The notes beneath the pieces were generated by a model. The model searched no databases. It saw nothing but the letters and a program-made list of their open reading frames with translations, and was not told the DNA's origin. Shown in pieces: positions 15,314-23,537 of a stretch of 36,328 bases of DNA. Origin of the DNA: Kurthia massiliensis. GTDB lineage: Bacteria > Bacillota > Bacilli > Bacillales_A > Planococcaceae. Location: the NCBI RefSeq assembly GCF_000285555.1, contig NZ_HE611000.1:239492-275819 (forward strand), given 5' to 3'. The translations under genes were made by a program, and so were the position numbers. How positions within the stretch are numbered: the stretch's first letter is position 1; each line of letters begins with the position of its first letter.

Positions 15314-15985
15314 TTACTTTTCTTTTTTATACCCGTAAGGTAAGAAGCTAATTTCTTTCTTTTTCTTATCAATTAGCAATGTACCTTTGTAAACAGTCAC
15401 GCCACTAACAGCAACTGTTTCAGGTTGTTCTTTCATTTTTAACGATGCATCTTCTTGATCTGCTTGTGTTAATTTCAAATAAAAGTTTCCGCTATAAGCA
15501 CTATAGCCTTTTACATAAAAATCACCGTTAATTTTCGTTTGATACAAGCGTACTGTTTCAATTTTCGTTTTATCGGTAATTTCAGGCGTATTGCCTCCGT
15601 AAGTATAAGCTGTATAGTTTTGTGTATATTCAATCGCATCGTATTCCTTCTGCAATTGAACGCTATCATTTTTTTGGTAATAACCGTACACGACTGTAAT
15701 GAGTAATAAAATATTAATCAAAAATAATATTTTACTTAAACCACTAATACGTTTAAAAAATGGTTCACGACGCGCTTCTTCTAATTCTAAACGAATTGCA
15801 TCTTTCTCTTCTTCGGTTAACGGTTTACCAATACGGATTTCCGTACCTTTCGTTAAATGATCAATCGCACTTTGATTCGCATTTTCAAGTTGGCGTTCTT
15901 TCATTTTATAGACGTATTTGTCCCAAAACAACGTGAAAACGTTAATCACTGTCACGAAAATCAGTAAAATCAAATTCATTACCAT
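15314..15985 (-). CDS. Two-helix membrane protein of unknown function
   Basis: The 223-residue protein begins with a membrane segment (MNLILLIFVTVINVFTLFW), then a charged cytoplasmic stretch (about 25-75, rich in Glu/Lys/Arg), a second membrane segment (ILFLINILLLITVVYGYY, about 83-100) and an extracytoplasmic domain of about 120 residues rich in Tyr, Thr and Lys. The ATG at 15985 follows AGTAGGTATAGAAA. The outer domain reads as beta-rich (TVAVSGVTVYKGTLLIDKK) but I cannot name it. It is monocistronic and faces the small gene at 15022 across a terminator. Confidence 0.6.
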   Translation of the reverse strand: MVMNLILLIFVTVINVFTLFWDKYVYKMKERQLENANQSAIDHLTKGTEIRIGKPLTEEEKDAIRLELEEARREPFFKRISGLSKILFLINILLLITVVYGYYQKNDSVQLQKEYDAIEYTQNYTAYTYGGNTPEITDKTKIETVRLYQTKINGDFYVKGYSAYSGNFYLKLTQADQEDASLKMKEQPETVAVSGVTVYKGTLLIDKKKKEISFLPYGYKKEK

Positions 15986-16055
15986 TTTCTATACCTACTT
16001 TTCCTTATGATTACTGTGCCTATTATAAGCAAGTATCGAAAGTTGGTCAAAAAAT

Positions 16056-16226
16056 TTATGAACCGATCAATTGTTTACGCACAACTTCGTACGCTTGTGC
16101 GACGATCGTAGCTTCTTCTGGATGTGCTGCTTGTAGCGCTTGCTTCATCGCATACAATGAACCGTATTGAGGTGCAAATTGTTCTTGCATCATCATTGTC
16201 CACAATTGTTCAACATAACTTTCCAT
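16056..16226 (-). CDS. Small hypothetical protein
   Basis: The 56-residue soluble helical protein starts MESYVEQLWTMMMQEQFA. ATG 16226 follows AAGGGAGGTCACAGT, an excellent ribosome site; the longer frame upstream has none. Codon use and SD strength support a real gene. No family is recognised. Downstream the gap to 15985 shows no strong terminator. Confidence 0.6.
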   Translation of the reverse strand: MESYVEQLWTMMMQEQFAPQYGSLYAMKQALQAAHPEEATIVAQAYEVVRKQLIGS

Positions 16227-16495
16227 ACTGTGACCTCCCTTCATCTTTCGAAGGAACATACTAACAAAATGCTATACACTTTTGAATAGCAAATGATGAC
16301 AAACTGTTATTAAATGCGTTATGACGATCGATACTTACTATGTTCTATTTTAACACATTCACTTTTGCGCTAACGTACCTATATCTTTTTCGTCTTTTCA
16401 TATAAAATATAAAAATAAGTACTTTTTATTTAAAAAATGAGATAAAATATATAGGTATTTAAAAACAAAAAATGGTTTAATAAGGGGACTAAAGA

Positions 16496-18181
16496 ATGAG
16501 TGTGGGCAAAAAATTAAATCTTGCATTTATTACGATTATTTCATGTATGACACTTTCCATTGTCATTACCCTGTTCAATTTATCAACAGTAGACCGCAAC
16601 GTTGATGATATGGTCGATAATCGTAATAAGCAAGTACAAATGATTGATGATGTGTTAATTAACGCCAATCGACAAGGGCTATTTGCAAGAGCTGTTATTT
16701 TGGAACCAAGTGAAAAAAATAAAAATTTATTGATAGAGAGTGCTGAAGCCGTCGACACAGCGATTGAAACGTTAGATGCATTTGCAACATCTTCTAAAAA
16801 TAAAGCATTTCAACAACAGTTAGTACAACAGAACGATACTTTTAACAAACAATTAGCAGATTTCAACGCAACAATTAAAAAAGGTGATATGAAAACTGCT
16901 AAAAAAATTGTGAATGATGAAATGGATGAATCTAATAAAAATTTAACGACATCTGCGATCACTATTCGAGAAAATTTGAACAAACGTTTGCATGAAGTAG
17001 GTACGCAAACAGACGATTCTGTTACATCAACAGGCATTACATTAATCGTTGCTTTAGTCATTTGTTTAATCGTTTCAATTTTCTTTATGATTCACATCCA
17101 ACGTCGTATCGTCAAACCTTTACATAAAATTAACGGCATCGTAACGATTGTTGCCGATGGAGATTTAACATTGCCAGATATTCAATACACATCACAAGAC
17201 GAAATTGGTCAACTAGCGCGTAGTGTAGATACGATGAAAAATAATATTAAGCAACTCGTTTGCCATTTACAACAAGATGCTGAAAAACTATCTGCTTCTG
17301 CAGAAGAACTTTCTGCGAGTACCGAAGAAATTAATAGCCGGACAGAAGAAATAAGCACACAAATTTCAGCAACAGCCCAACAAACACAACAATCTGCAGC
17401 CGCTTCTCACGAAAGCGCTTATGCAATGGAAGAAACCGCACAAGGAGTACAACGCGTTGCAGAAGCATCACATACATTAAATGATGCGTCACAAGATTCT
17501 AGTAAGTTGTCACAAGACGGCGTACATATTGTCGATCACGCGCAAACACAAATGACGACGATTTTACATTCTACGGATTTAGTCAATAATCTCGTCTTAA
17601 AATTATCAAAACAAACCGAAGAAATTCAATCTATGACAAATGTGATTACAGACTTAACGGATCAAACGAATTTACTCGCATTAAACGCAGCAATTGAAGC
17701 CGCACGTGCAGGCGAAGCGGGTAAAGGATTTGCGGTCGTGGCTGATGAAGTTCGCAAACTTGCAGACCAATCACGTGCATCCGCTAATGCGATTAGCACA
17801 CTAACAGCTGACATTAAGGCGGATACAGTAAACGTCGAAAAAGCAGTCGCCGCATCGCTCGCATCTGTAAAAGATGGTGTCGACATTATTGGCCAGGCAG
17901 GCGAATCATTTACAAGTATTTCATCATCTATTGACTTGATGACAGCTCAAATTCAAGAAGTGTCTGCGACAACGCAACAACTTTCAGCTGGCGCAGAACA
18001 AGTGACATCTTCTATTCAAGACATTTCGCATGCTGCTAATACGAGCTCTATTACTGTAGAAACGATTTCTTCTGTCATGGAAGAACAATTAGCAACCGTT
18101 CAAGAAGTGAGCAGTGTCGCGCAAGATTTAAGCGTGAGTGCCCAACAACTATTTGAACAAATTAGCGTATTTAAAGTTTAA
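16496..18181 (+). CDS. Transmembrane methyl-accepting chemotaxis protein
   Basis: The 561-residue receptor has membrane helix 1 (about 8-30), a four-helix-bundle extracellular sensor (about 31-180), membrane helix 2 (about 181-203, [19 protein letters not shown]), a HAMP linker (about 204-260, with [20 protein letters not shown]) and the signalling coiled coil. The hairpin tip is [20 protein letters not shown] near residue 386. Gln/Glu-rich helices before and after the tip are likely methylation sites. It senses an external attractant or repellent and controls CheA with CheW; the ligand is unknown. The start follows AATAAGGGGACTAAAGA. No che or fli genes are near. The 235-bp gap before it is AT-rich. 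Confidence 0.9.
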   Translation: MSVGKKLNLAFITIISCMTLSIVITLFNLSTVDRNVDDMVDNRNKQVQMIDDVLINANRQGLFARAVILEPSEKNKNLLIESAEAVDTAIETLDAFATSSKNKAFQQQLVQQNDTFNKQLADFNATIKKGDMKTAKKIVNDEMDESNKNLTTSAITIRENLNKRLHEVGTQTDDSVTSTGITLIVALVICLIVSIFFMIHIQRRIVKPLHKINGIVTIVADGDLTLPDIQYTSQDEIGQLARSVDTMKNNIKQLVCHLQQDAEKLSASAEELSASTEEINSRTEEISTQISATAQQTQQSAAASHESAYAMEETAQGVQRVAEASHTLNDASQDSSKLSQDGVHIVDHAQTQMTTILHSTDLVNNLVLKLSKQTEEIQSMTNVITDLTDQTNLLALNAAIEAARAGEAGKGFAVVADEVRKLADQSRASANAISTLTADIKADTVNVEKAVAASLASVKDGVDIIGQAGESFTSISSSIDLMTAQIQEVSATTQQLSAGAEQVTSSIQDISHAANTSSITVETISSVMEEQLATVQEVSSVAQDLSVSAQQLFEQISVFKV

Positions 18182-18186
18182 TCACG

Positions 18187-18222
18187 AAAAAAGCAGGAAC
18201 CCAGTGGGCCCCTGCTTTTTTT
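18187..18222. terminator. Bidirectional terminator after the chemoreceptor
   Basis: AAAAAAGCAGG pairs with CCTGCTTTTTT around an inner GC-rich loop, serving both convergent genes. Confidence 0.85.
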
Positions 18223-18227
18223 ACGCT

Positions 18228-18500
18228 TTATTTATCTTGATGTGGATATTTTCGTTCACTAGATGATGTTGATTTTGTATCTTCGCGATTCCCAGGTTTT
18301 TCATCTTTTACTTGATCATTTAATTCCTCAACAGGAATTGGATCGACATGTTTCATCGATTCATCTTTATCAAATAAACTTTCTGTATCAGAATCAACCT
18401 GGTCTGGACTTGACATACGTTCGTAATCAGATTTTTCTTGCTCCGCATCTGCTTTTTTCTTGAATTCTTCATTTACTGGATATTTTTCTTTTTCGTCCAT
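18228..18500 (-). CDS. Highly charged hypothetical protein
   Basis: The 90-residue protein is made almost wholly of charged and polar residues (MDEKEKYPVNEEFKKKADAE at the start, SSSERKYPHQDK at the end) and is predicted to be disordered. ATG 18500 follows CAAGGGGGCATTTTAA. Similar low-complexity hydrophilic proteins occur widely in Bacillales and some are stress-related, but nothing here proves a role. Confidence 0.6.
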   Translation of the reverse strand: MDEKEKYPVNEEFKKKADAEQEKSDYERMSSPDQVDSDTESLFDKDESMKHVDPIPVEELNDQVKDEKPGNREDTKSTSSSERKYPHQDK

Positions 18501-18523
18501 TTAAAATGCCCCCTTGTTGATAT

Positions 18524-18727
18524 TTATTGTGCTTGTTCGCGACGTTTTTTACGACGGTTAAAGAACCAAATAAATAAAATTGCAAAGAATAATACCGGTA
18601 AAGCAATACCTTGCCCCGCTAGTACTCTAAGCATAAAGCTGCTATCTGCATCACGGTTTGGTGAAAATACAATGTAACCTATAATAGCTAACACGTATAA
18701 TGCAATTGGAATCCATATTAATTTCAT
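18524..18727 (-). CDS. Small two-helix membrane protein
   Basis: The 67-residue protein starts MKLIWIPIALYVLAIIGYIV; ATG 18727 follows GAGGTGATAACATTG. A second membrane helix (ALPVLFFAILFIWFF) is followed by a strongly basic tail (NRRKKRREQAQ). This is a hairpin topology with a positively charged cytoplasmic end. A longer frame upstream lacks a ribosome site. No known family. The 310-bp gap from 18728 to 19039 holds no gene, only the tRNA promoter. Confidence 0.55.
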   Translation of the reverse strand: MKLIWIPIALYVLAIIGYIVFSPNRDADSSFMLRVLAGQGIALPVLFFAILFIWFFNRRKKRREQAQ

Positions 18728-18975
18728 CAATGTTATCACCTCGTAATAAAATAGTTGCCTGTTACCACTACTTATAAACATATAAATGCGTTTTATAAGC
18801 AAATAAGCAACTTTTTTACTATAGAGGCCGTGTTGACCATTTATGTAGTATATGAAAATAATTTTACATTTTCAAAAAAGAGCATATCAACACCTATAAA
18901 CAGAATTTACGCATTTTTAAAAGAAAATATGTACTTTTTAACAACAAAATAACTTGACATCATCAATTTAAGTCC

Positions 18976-19003
18976 TTGAATTCTTATTTCATCGTGCTAT
19001 AAT
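18976..19003 (+). promoter_or_regulatory. Promoter of the tRNA-Lys gene
   Basis: TTGAAT and TATAAT are 16 bp apart, placing transcription start about 30 bp before the tRNA. Confidence 0.65.
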
Positions 19004-19039
19004 AAATCTTGTTCAAACGAACAGCAATATTATTTATTC

Positions 19040-19113
19040 GGATCTGTGGCGCAACTGGCTAGCGCACCTGACTCTTAATCAGGGGGTTGTGGGTTCGATC
19101 CCCACCAGGTCCA
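19040..19113 (+). tRNA. tRNA-Lys, anticodon CUU
   Basis: The acceptor arms GGATCTG and CAGGTCC pair fully (one G-T). The anticodon stem CCTGA/TCAGG encloses CTCTTAA, with CTT as positions 34-36, reading AAG. The T arm contains GGTTCGATCC. The discriminator is A and CCA is not encoded. A strong terminator follows, so it is a single-gene transcript. Confidence 0.95.
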
Positions 19114-19118
19114 TATAT

Positions 19119-19164
19119 AAAAAGAAGGTCTTGTTACACAAGTTGTAGCAAGACCTTCTTTTTT
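19119..19164 (+). terminator. tRNA-Lys terminator
   Basis: AAAAAGAAGGTCTTG pairs with CAAGACCTTCTTTTTT over 15 bp around a 15-nt loop. Confidence 0.85.
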
Positions 19165-19278
19165 GATTGTGTTCAAAATATTTTATAGGTAAAAATAATT
19201 GTAAATTTACATTTAGTAATTCTTTATTCACAAATTAATATAGGTATATTATGATGCTTATAAAAAGGTGGGAGAAAT

Positions 19279-19776
19279 ATGAAAAAAATTATTTTATTTT
19301 TAGCGTCATTTACACTGATGTTAAGTTGCTTGCAACCAAAAGCATCCGCAGCAAGCTACGATAAAGCAACTACAAATCAAACTGTAAAAGTGTATCAAAA
19401 AGCAGGCACATCTTATCGCGTCTTATACACGATTCCAAAAGGCAAGGCTGTAAAAGTAATTGGTGGTGTCGATGTACCATCTGACTACTACGACGATTAC
19501 CGTTTTGAAGGTAGCTATTACAAAATTACTTACAAAAATAAAAAAGGCTACATTAAGCAAGGGACATTAAAATTTAAAAACCCATACAATTGGGCACCTG
19601 GCATTAAAAAGAAAGCGATCAAATATGCAAAGCGTTATGTAGACGGGAATAACTATCGTCTACGAAAAGCTGAAGCGTGGGACACAGAAGGCATTTACTA
19701 TGTGGAAACAAAATTTAATGGTAAATGGCAATACATTGGATTTGTAAGCTGCAAAACCGGTTGGGCTCACGGCTAA
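19279..19776 (+). CDS. Secreted SH3b-type protein
   Basis: The 165-residue precursor has a Sec signal peptide (MKKIILFLASFTLMLS..., cleavage after ASA near residue 24). It is followed by a bacterial SH3-like domain (about 28-100): NQTVKVYQKAGTSYRVLYTI, PKGKAVKVIG, YYKITYKNKKGYIKQG. The remaining 60 residues contain a YAKRYVD helix and a final strand pair (GIYYVETKFNGKWQYIG). Bacterial SH3 domains usually bind cell-wall peptide or glycan. The mature protein is very rich in Lys and Tyr, like the two other secreted proteins in this window (19819 and 29654). The ATG follows AGGTGGGAGAAAT. Confidence 0.7.
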   Translation: MKKIILFLASFTLMLSCLQPKASAASYDKATTNQTVKVYQKAGTSYRVLYTIPKGKAVKVIGGVDVPSDYYDDYRFEGSYYKITYKNKKGYIKQGTLKFKNPYNWAPGIKKKAIKYAKRYVDGNNYRLRKAEAWDTEGIYYVETKFNGKWQYIGFVSCKTGWAHG

Positions 19777-19784
19777 CAATAAGC

Positions 19785-19816
19785 AAAAAAATCTAGCGAC
19801 GAGGCTAGATTTTTTT
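19785..19816. terminator. Bidirectional terminator
   Basis: AAAAAAATCTAGC and GCTAGATTTTTTT flank GACGAG between convergent genes. Confidence 0.85.
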
Positions 19817-19818
19817 AC

Positions 19819-20370
19819 TTATTTGGTGATGCTATATTGATTATATTTTGTCGTATTCGTCAATTTACCATTTGGCGTCTTTGTAAGCGAGACGTCTTGT
19901 GTAAACCATACTGTATATTTACCTACTTTATACGTAATTGAATTTTCACTTGAAACATAACTCATACGTGTCCCACCAGCAGAGCCAAATACTTTACGAA
20001 TCATTTTGTACTTCACTGAATAGCGATTTGTAATACTGTATACTTTATCCCCTTTTACACGGTGCAAATTCCAGTTTGAATCTAAATAACCTGATGTCAC
20101 AATCATCGTGCCGTTTTTAAAACGGTCAATAAACGCTGCGCCTTGTGGTGAACGCGTTTCAACTGGCTTTCCGAGTAAACGATGGAACTTCTCATACGGA
20201 TCATTTAATTTTAAATTTTTCGTATGCAAAGTCTTACCAGATTTGGCGAGTTTTTTTATTTTTTTCACTTGCTTTACGGTAGTTGCCGAAGCCTCGGTTG
20301 CTACTATCACATTACTCGTCGTAAACGTTAACGCTGCGATTAATAACCATTTTTTCAAACGCAGACACAT
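19819..20370 (-). CDS. Secreted hypothetical protein
   Basis: The protein has a signal peptide (LKKWLLIAALTFTTS..., cleavage near ASA) and about 150 mature residues rich in Lys, Thr, Tyr and Ser, with beta-rich stretches (NSITYKVGKYTVWFTQDVS). The start is uncertain. ATG 20370 has only a weak AAGAAG before it; ATG 20400 has no SD; a TTG further up (20433) lies in the T run of the previous gene's terminator. The segment NDPYEKFHRLLGKPVE is reminiscent of SH3-neighbour domains in which a gene-length-dependent 'LGKP' turn follows an N-terminal helix, but I cannot name the family. Confidence 0.6.
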   Translation of the reverse strand: MCLRLKKWLLIAALTFTTSNVIVATEASATTVKQVKKIKKLAKSGKTLHTKNLKLNDPYEKFHRLLGKPVETRSPQGAAFIDRFKNGTMIVTSGYLDSNWNLHRVKGDKVYSITNRYSVKYKMIRKVFGSAGGTRMSYVSSENSITYKVGKYTVWFTQDVSLTKTPNGKLTNTTKYNQYSITK

Positions 20371-20430
20371 CTTCTTGTGTAATAGTCTTTTTATATCCAT
20401 TTTTATACATTTAATACTTAATGTATTTAA

Positions 20431-20467
20431 CAAAAATCCCCTGCTTTATGAGAAGCAAGGGATTTTG
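20431..20467 (-). terminator. Terminator of the YrvL-like gene
   Basis: CAAAAATCCCCTGCTT pairs with AAGCAAGGGATTTTG around TATGAG, with one mismatch. Confidence 0.75.
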
Positions 20468-20515
20468 TTATTTCACCACATATGTAAACTGAAAATCTTT
20501 ATGTTTACACCCCTA

Positions 20516-20962
20516 TTATTGCTTGAATTTTTGTGTTAACGCGTCCCATTCAGCTGTACCGTAAATAGGTTTATCCGGGTCACGATGTGTAAACAGCCAA
20601 TGTAAACCTGCAATGAAAATCGCAAATATCATTGCACTCTCGACCGCAAATGACACCGTCTGTAAAAAATAATCAATGCTACAAATAAGCACAAACGACG
20701 TAATAGCGTGTAAAGCAAAATAGAAAAGTCCTTTTGAAGAACGAATCCACCCTTTTTGTTTAAAAAACATCGGTATCGCATCAGCGACAAATGTAATAGG
20801 TGCTTTGACAATCGTATAGACTACATAAAAAAATACTAAAGACCAAAGCGAATCATATGTAATGCCGAGTGATTGAAGCGCGAACAATTCAAAAACAAAA
20901 AATGGCGTACAAATCACAAAAACGATTAAAAAACAGATAACTCCTTCGACCATGTTTAGCAT
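20516..20962 (-). CDS. YrvL-like membrane protein
   Basis: The 148-residue protein has four predicted membrane segments (EGVICFLIVFVICTPFFVF; SLWSLVFFYVVYTIV; FYFALHAITSFVLICSI; ESAMIFAIFIAGLHWLF) and a short soluble tail. The pattern 'F-x-G-x-x-Y-x-S-x-x-S-L-x-x-F' near residue 30-50 resembles the YrvL family of Bacillus membrane regulators. The ATG follows TGGGAGGGATGATAGATT. It is monocistronic. Assignment rests on remembered family patterns, so I leave the symbol empty. Confidence 0.5.
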   Translation of the reverse strand: MLNMVEGVICFLIVFVICTPFFVFELFALQSLGITYDSLWSLVFFYVVYTIVKAPITFVADAIPMFFKQKGWIRSSKGLFYFALHAITSFVLICSIDYFLQTVSFAVESAMIFAIFIAGLHWLFTHRDPDKPIYGTAEWDALTQKFKQ

Positions 20963-21153
20963 AATCTATCATCCCTCCCAAATATTTACATACTAAATTT
21001 TACCAGAATTCAACTTATGAAAATAGATCCTCTCGTTATAGTACGATAGCCATATGCCTCTATTTTCTATATGTAATTGTGACATCATGCCATTTTTACA
21101 TATTATCTGAAGCAAATAACATATTAAAAAACTTATATTTTTCTAATTTTCTT

Positions 21154-21186
21154 TATTGTTCACTAACGAACAATATATGTTATACT
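21154..21186 (+). promoter_or_regulatory. marR-SDR operon promoter with palindromic operator
   Basis: TATTGTTC-ACTAAC-GAACAATA (21154-21175) is a perfect 8-bp inverted repeat overlapping a candidate -35 (TTGTTC); TATACT (21181-21186) is 18 bp downstream. It suits self-repression by the MarR-type protein encoded next. Confidence 0.6.
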
Positions 21187-21206
21187 GTTATCTGAAGGAG
21201 ATACTT

Positions 21207-21635
21207 ATGAATAAACCAAAACTACATGAACTGATTAATATGATTGGACAGTTGAATAATGCCAGCGTTATTAAATACACAGAAGGTTTTCAAAAGCCAA
21301 TTGGTATTTCTTCTATCATTGTATTAAGTGAGATCCGTAAAAATGGGAAATGTCAGCCAGTTGATCTTGCCAAAACATTGGATTATTCAAAAAGTAGCAT
21401 CTCAGCTATCACGAATAAATTGTTAAGTGCTGGCTATATAGAGCAATTACCCGATGCACATGATCGTCGTAAAATATTCCTTCATATTACAGATGCTGGT
21501 ATAGCCATTATGGATGAAGCAGAAACGCTCGGTCAGCAATATTATGAGACTGTTTATGGCGTTTTAACAGAAGAAGAACTTCAGCAATATATTATGATCC
21601 AGCAAAAACTATTAAAACAAATTAAAAATTTTTAA
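21207..21635 (+). CDS. MarR-family transcriptional regulator
   Basis: The 142-residue protein begins at ATG 21207 after GAAGGAGATACTT. A winged helix spans about residues 32-98: VLSEIRKNGKCQPVDLAKTL, YSKSSISAITNKLLSAGYIE and the wing DAHDRRKIFLHITDAG with the DxRR motif characteristic of MarR. Flanking helices form the dimer interface. It lies 13 bp before an SDR gene and should share its transcript; the palindrome at 21154-21175 is its likely operator. MarR repressors typically release DNA on binding small aromatic or oxidising compounds; the ligand here is unknown. Confidence 0.85.
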   Translation: MNKPKLHELINMIGQLNNASVIKYTEGFQKPIGISSIIVLSEIRKNGKCQPVDLAKTLDYSKSSISAITNKLLSAGYIEQLPDAHDRRKIFLHITDAGIAIMDEAETLGQQYYETVYGVLTEEELQQYIMIQQKLLKQIKNF

Positions 21636-21648
21636 AAAGGAGCATATT

Positions 21649-22386
21649 ATGATGAAACGATTAGAAAATAAGGTAGCAATTATTACTGGTGCAGCACAAG
21701 GAATGGGTGCAGCACATGCAAAACTTTTTATTGAAAATGGTGCAAAAGTTGTGTTAACAGACTTAAACGAAGAAAAAGGCCAAGCATTCGCACAACAACT
21801 TGGTGAAAATGCGGTATTCGTCAAACAAAACGTTGCAAATGAAGAAGATTGGCAACATGTACTCGCTGTAGCAGAAGAAACATTTGGTCCTGTAAACGTT
21901 CTTGTGAACAATGCAGGGATTACCTTTGCAAAAAATATGTTAGATGTAACGGTTGAGGAATATCGTCGTATCGTAGACATTAACCAAGTATCTGTCTTTA
22001 TCGGTATGAAAACAGTAGCGCCTTCTATGAAGAAAGCAGGCGGCGGCTCAATTGTAAACATTTCTTCTATGAATGGATTAGTCGGTGGTGCTATCGGTTA
22101 TACAGATACGAAATTTGCTGTACGTGGTATGACAAAGGCTGCAGCTTTAAACTTAGCACCGATGGGCATTCGCGTAAATTCTGTACACCCAGGCGTTATC
22201 GCAACACCAATGGTCGTACAAGAAGATACGAAAGCAGCAGTTGAAGCATTTGCGCAACACATTCCAATGAAACGTGTCGCACAACCTGAAGAAGTATCAA
22301 ATATGGTCCTATTTTTAGCTTCAGACGATTCAAGCTATTCTACAGGCTCTGAATTTGTAATCGATGGTGGTTTAACAGCACAGTAA
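21649..22386 (+). CDS. Short-chain dehydrogenase/reductase
   Basis: The 245-residue classical SDR has the nucleotide-binding TGAAQGMG (13-20), an Asp at the end of strand 2 (VVLTDLN), NNAG (87-90), catalytic Ser139/140 (NISSMNG), Tyr151 and Lys155 (YTDTK), and the C-terminal GSEFVIDGG. Asp38 suggests NAD(H) preference. The closest remembered relatives are steroid, cyclohexanol and levodione-type alcohol dehydrogenases, so a secondary alcohol or ketone substrate is likely. It is the second gene of a MarR operon (SD AAAAAGGAGCATATT), so expression probably responds to the substrate or a related toxic compound. Confidence 0.85.
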   Translation: MMKRLENKVAIITGAAQGMGAAHAKLFIENGAKVVLTDLNEEKGQAFAQQLGENAVFVKQNVANEEDWQHVLAVAEETFGPVNVLVNNAGITFAKNMLDVTVEEYRRIVDINQVSVFIGMKTVAPSMKKAGGGSIVNISSMNGLVGGAIGYTDTKFAVRGMTKAAALNLAPMGIRVNSVHPGVIATPMVVQEDTKAAVEAFAQHIPMKRVAQPEEVSNMVLFLASDDSSYSTGSEFVIDGGLTAQ

Positions 22387-22397
22387 TCGAATTTCTG

Positions 22398-22427
22398 AAC
22401 ATGTCATGAAAATGGCATGTTTTTTTT
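22398..22427 (+). terminator. marR-SDR operon terminator
   Basis: AACATGTCAT-GAAA-ATGGCATGTT with one wobble pair, followed by seven further T. Confidence 0.8.
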
Positions 22428-22435
22428 ATCATTAT

Positions 22436-22491
22436 TTGACATGTTACAATTATGTTTGATATGCTGATTTTGACAAGTAAACTTGTCAAAA
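22436..22491 (+). promoter_or_regulatory. Promoter with perfect palindromic operator
   Basis: TTGACA (22436-22441) and TGATATGCT, an extended -10 ending at 22465, form a promoter with an 18-bp spacer. Directly after it, TTTTGACAAGT-AA-ACTTGTCAAAA (22468-22491) is an 11-bp perfect inverted repeat covering the start point, a likely site for the XRE regulator of this operon. Confidence 0.65.
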
Positions 22492-22504
22492 AAGAGGTGA
22501 ACAT

Positions 22505-22813
22505 ATGGATAAAGAAACGATTTTACGGAAATATCGACAAACGAAGCAAGACGAAGGACAAGAACGGGTACATCAGCTATCTGATGAAGGCGCATTTATT
22601 GGCATGTTAATTGTCGCTGTATTCATTATGGTCTATCAAGTGTATTACGACGTACCATTCGGTGATGTGACAGCGCTCCTTTTTAGTTTTTTAGCAATTG
22701 GCAATTTTTATCGTTATAAAGCGCTGAAAACAACAGCTTACTTCATATGGGGAATCGTTTATAGCGTCATATCGATAAGCTTTTTCATATTGTATGTGTG
22801 GCAAACGCTATAG
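22505..22813 (+). CDS. DUF6442-type membrane protein
   Basis: The 102-residue protein starts MDKETILRKYRQTKQDEGQE, then a turn and three membrane segments (AFIGMLIVAVFIMVYQVYY; TALLFSFLAIGNFYRY; YFIWGIVYSVISISFFILYV). The N-terminal 'M-x-K-E-x-I-L-x-x-x-R' pattern is that of DUF6442 proteins, which in Firmicutes are encoded with a small XRE regulator, as here. It may be the sensor or the protected target of that regulator (inference). The ATG follows AAAGAGGTGAACAT. Confidence 0.65.
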   Translation: MDKETILRKYRQTKQDEGQERVHQLSDEGAFIGMLIVAVFIMVYQVYYDVPFGDVTALLFSFLAIGNFYRYKALKTTAYFIWGIVYSVISISFFILYVWQTL

Positions 22814-22824
22814 GAGTGAACAAA

Positions 22825-23046
22825 TTGGATAAAGATGCATTAATCTTAAAAAATAATATTCGTAGCGCTCGAAAAGCAAAACATATGTCGCAACAGGCAC
22901 TCGCTGATTTAATCGGTGTATCACGCAATACGATTAGCTCGATTGAAACAGGCCAATTTAACCCGACAGCCAAACTCGCGCTCATTTTATGTATTGCGCT
23001 TGATCAAACATTTGAACAACTATTTTACTTTGAAACACATCATTGA
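22825..23046 (+). CDS. Small XRE-family regulator
   Basis: The 73-residue protein is a single HTH_3 domain: LKNNIRSARKAKHMSQQALA, DLIGVSRNTISSIETGQFNP, ALDQTFEQLFYFE. TTG 22825 is the start, eight bases after AGGAG; the longer frame overlaps the previous gene. It resembles YgzD/YqaE-like minimal regulators that pair with a membrane protein gene. The palindrome at 22468-22491 is the natural candidate operator. It is the second gene of a three-gene operon. Confidence 0.8.
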   Translation: MDKDALILKNNIRSARKAKHMSQQALADLIGVSRNTISSIETGQFNPTAKLALILCIALDQTFEQLFYFETHH

Positions 23047-23062
23047 TGGATAATGAAAGGAA

Positions 23063-23506
23063 GTGGTCTATATCAGCTTTCGTGCGAAAATAGATGCCGT
23101 TTTTGTCTTTTTAATTGTCGTGTCTATCGTTGTTGTCGGTGCAGTTACCCTATTCCCTGTACTAATAGAAGAAAATATGGCTACTCATGAACGTCTTACA
23201 TTAAGTATTGTCGGCCTATTATCAATCGGTCTCATCTGCTGGACAGCCTTTTTCATCGAATACCGCTTCGGAGCCGATCATTTGTTTATTAAAGGTGGCC
23301 CATTCCGAAGTCGTATTCCTTATACGTCAATCACGAAAATTAGTTATACGAATAATATTTTCACAGGCTATCGCGTATTATCTGCGCGCCACGCATTGCA
23401 AATTTATTATCGTAAAGCTATGCTCGGCAGTATTAAAATTTCACCAAATGATGAAGGTGCTTTCGTTTCAGAACTTAAAAAAAGATGTCCTCATTTACAA
23501 ACATAA
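23063..23506 (+). CDS. Membrane protein with bacterial PH-like domain
   Basis: The 147-residue protein has two membrane segments (AVFVFLIVVSIVVVGAVTLF; LTLSIVGLLSIGLICWTAFF) and a C-terminal PH-like beta domain (about 75-145: DHLFIKGGPFRSRIPYTSIT, RVLSARHALQIYYRKAM, IKISPNDEGAFVSELKK), as in the YyaB-type PF06713 family. The start is awkward. The only standard start in frame is GTG 23063, two bases after AAAGG; a better-spaced ATC lies at 23072. It may be coupled to the preceding gene 16 bp upstream. Function unknown, perhaps a membrane partner of the operon. Confidence 0.65.
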   Translation: MVYISFRAKIDAVFVFLIVVSIVVVGAVTLFPVLIEENMATHERLTLSIVGLLSIGLICWTAFFIEYRFGADHLFIKGGPFRSRIPYTSITKISYTNNIFTGYRVLSARHALQIYYRKAMLGSIKISPNDEGAFVSELKKRCPHLQT

Positions 23507-23536
23507 AAGCCTCGAACGAAATGTTCAAGGCTTTTT
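23505..23536. terminator. Bidirectional terminator
   Basis: AAAAGCCTCGAAC pairs with GTTCAAGGCTTTTT with one bulge, between convergent genes. Confidence 0.8.
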
Positions 23537-23537
23537 C

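Noticed and set aside
16311..16334. TAAA...CGATA resembling a sigma-D promoter before the chemoreceptor
   Set aside because: The spacing between the boxes is about 12 bp, not 15, and it is 160 bp from the start codon.
18755..18952. 65-codon frame in the gap before the tRNA
   Set aside because: There is no ribosome site and the composition is that of AT-rich spacer.
20371..20433. TTG start extending the secreted protein by 21 codons
   Set aside because: This TTG falls in the T run of the upstream gene's terminator, so most transcripts would not support it.
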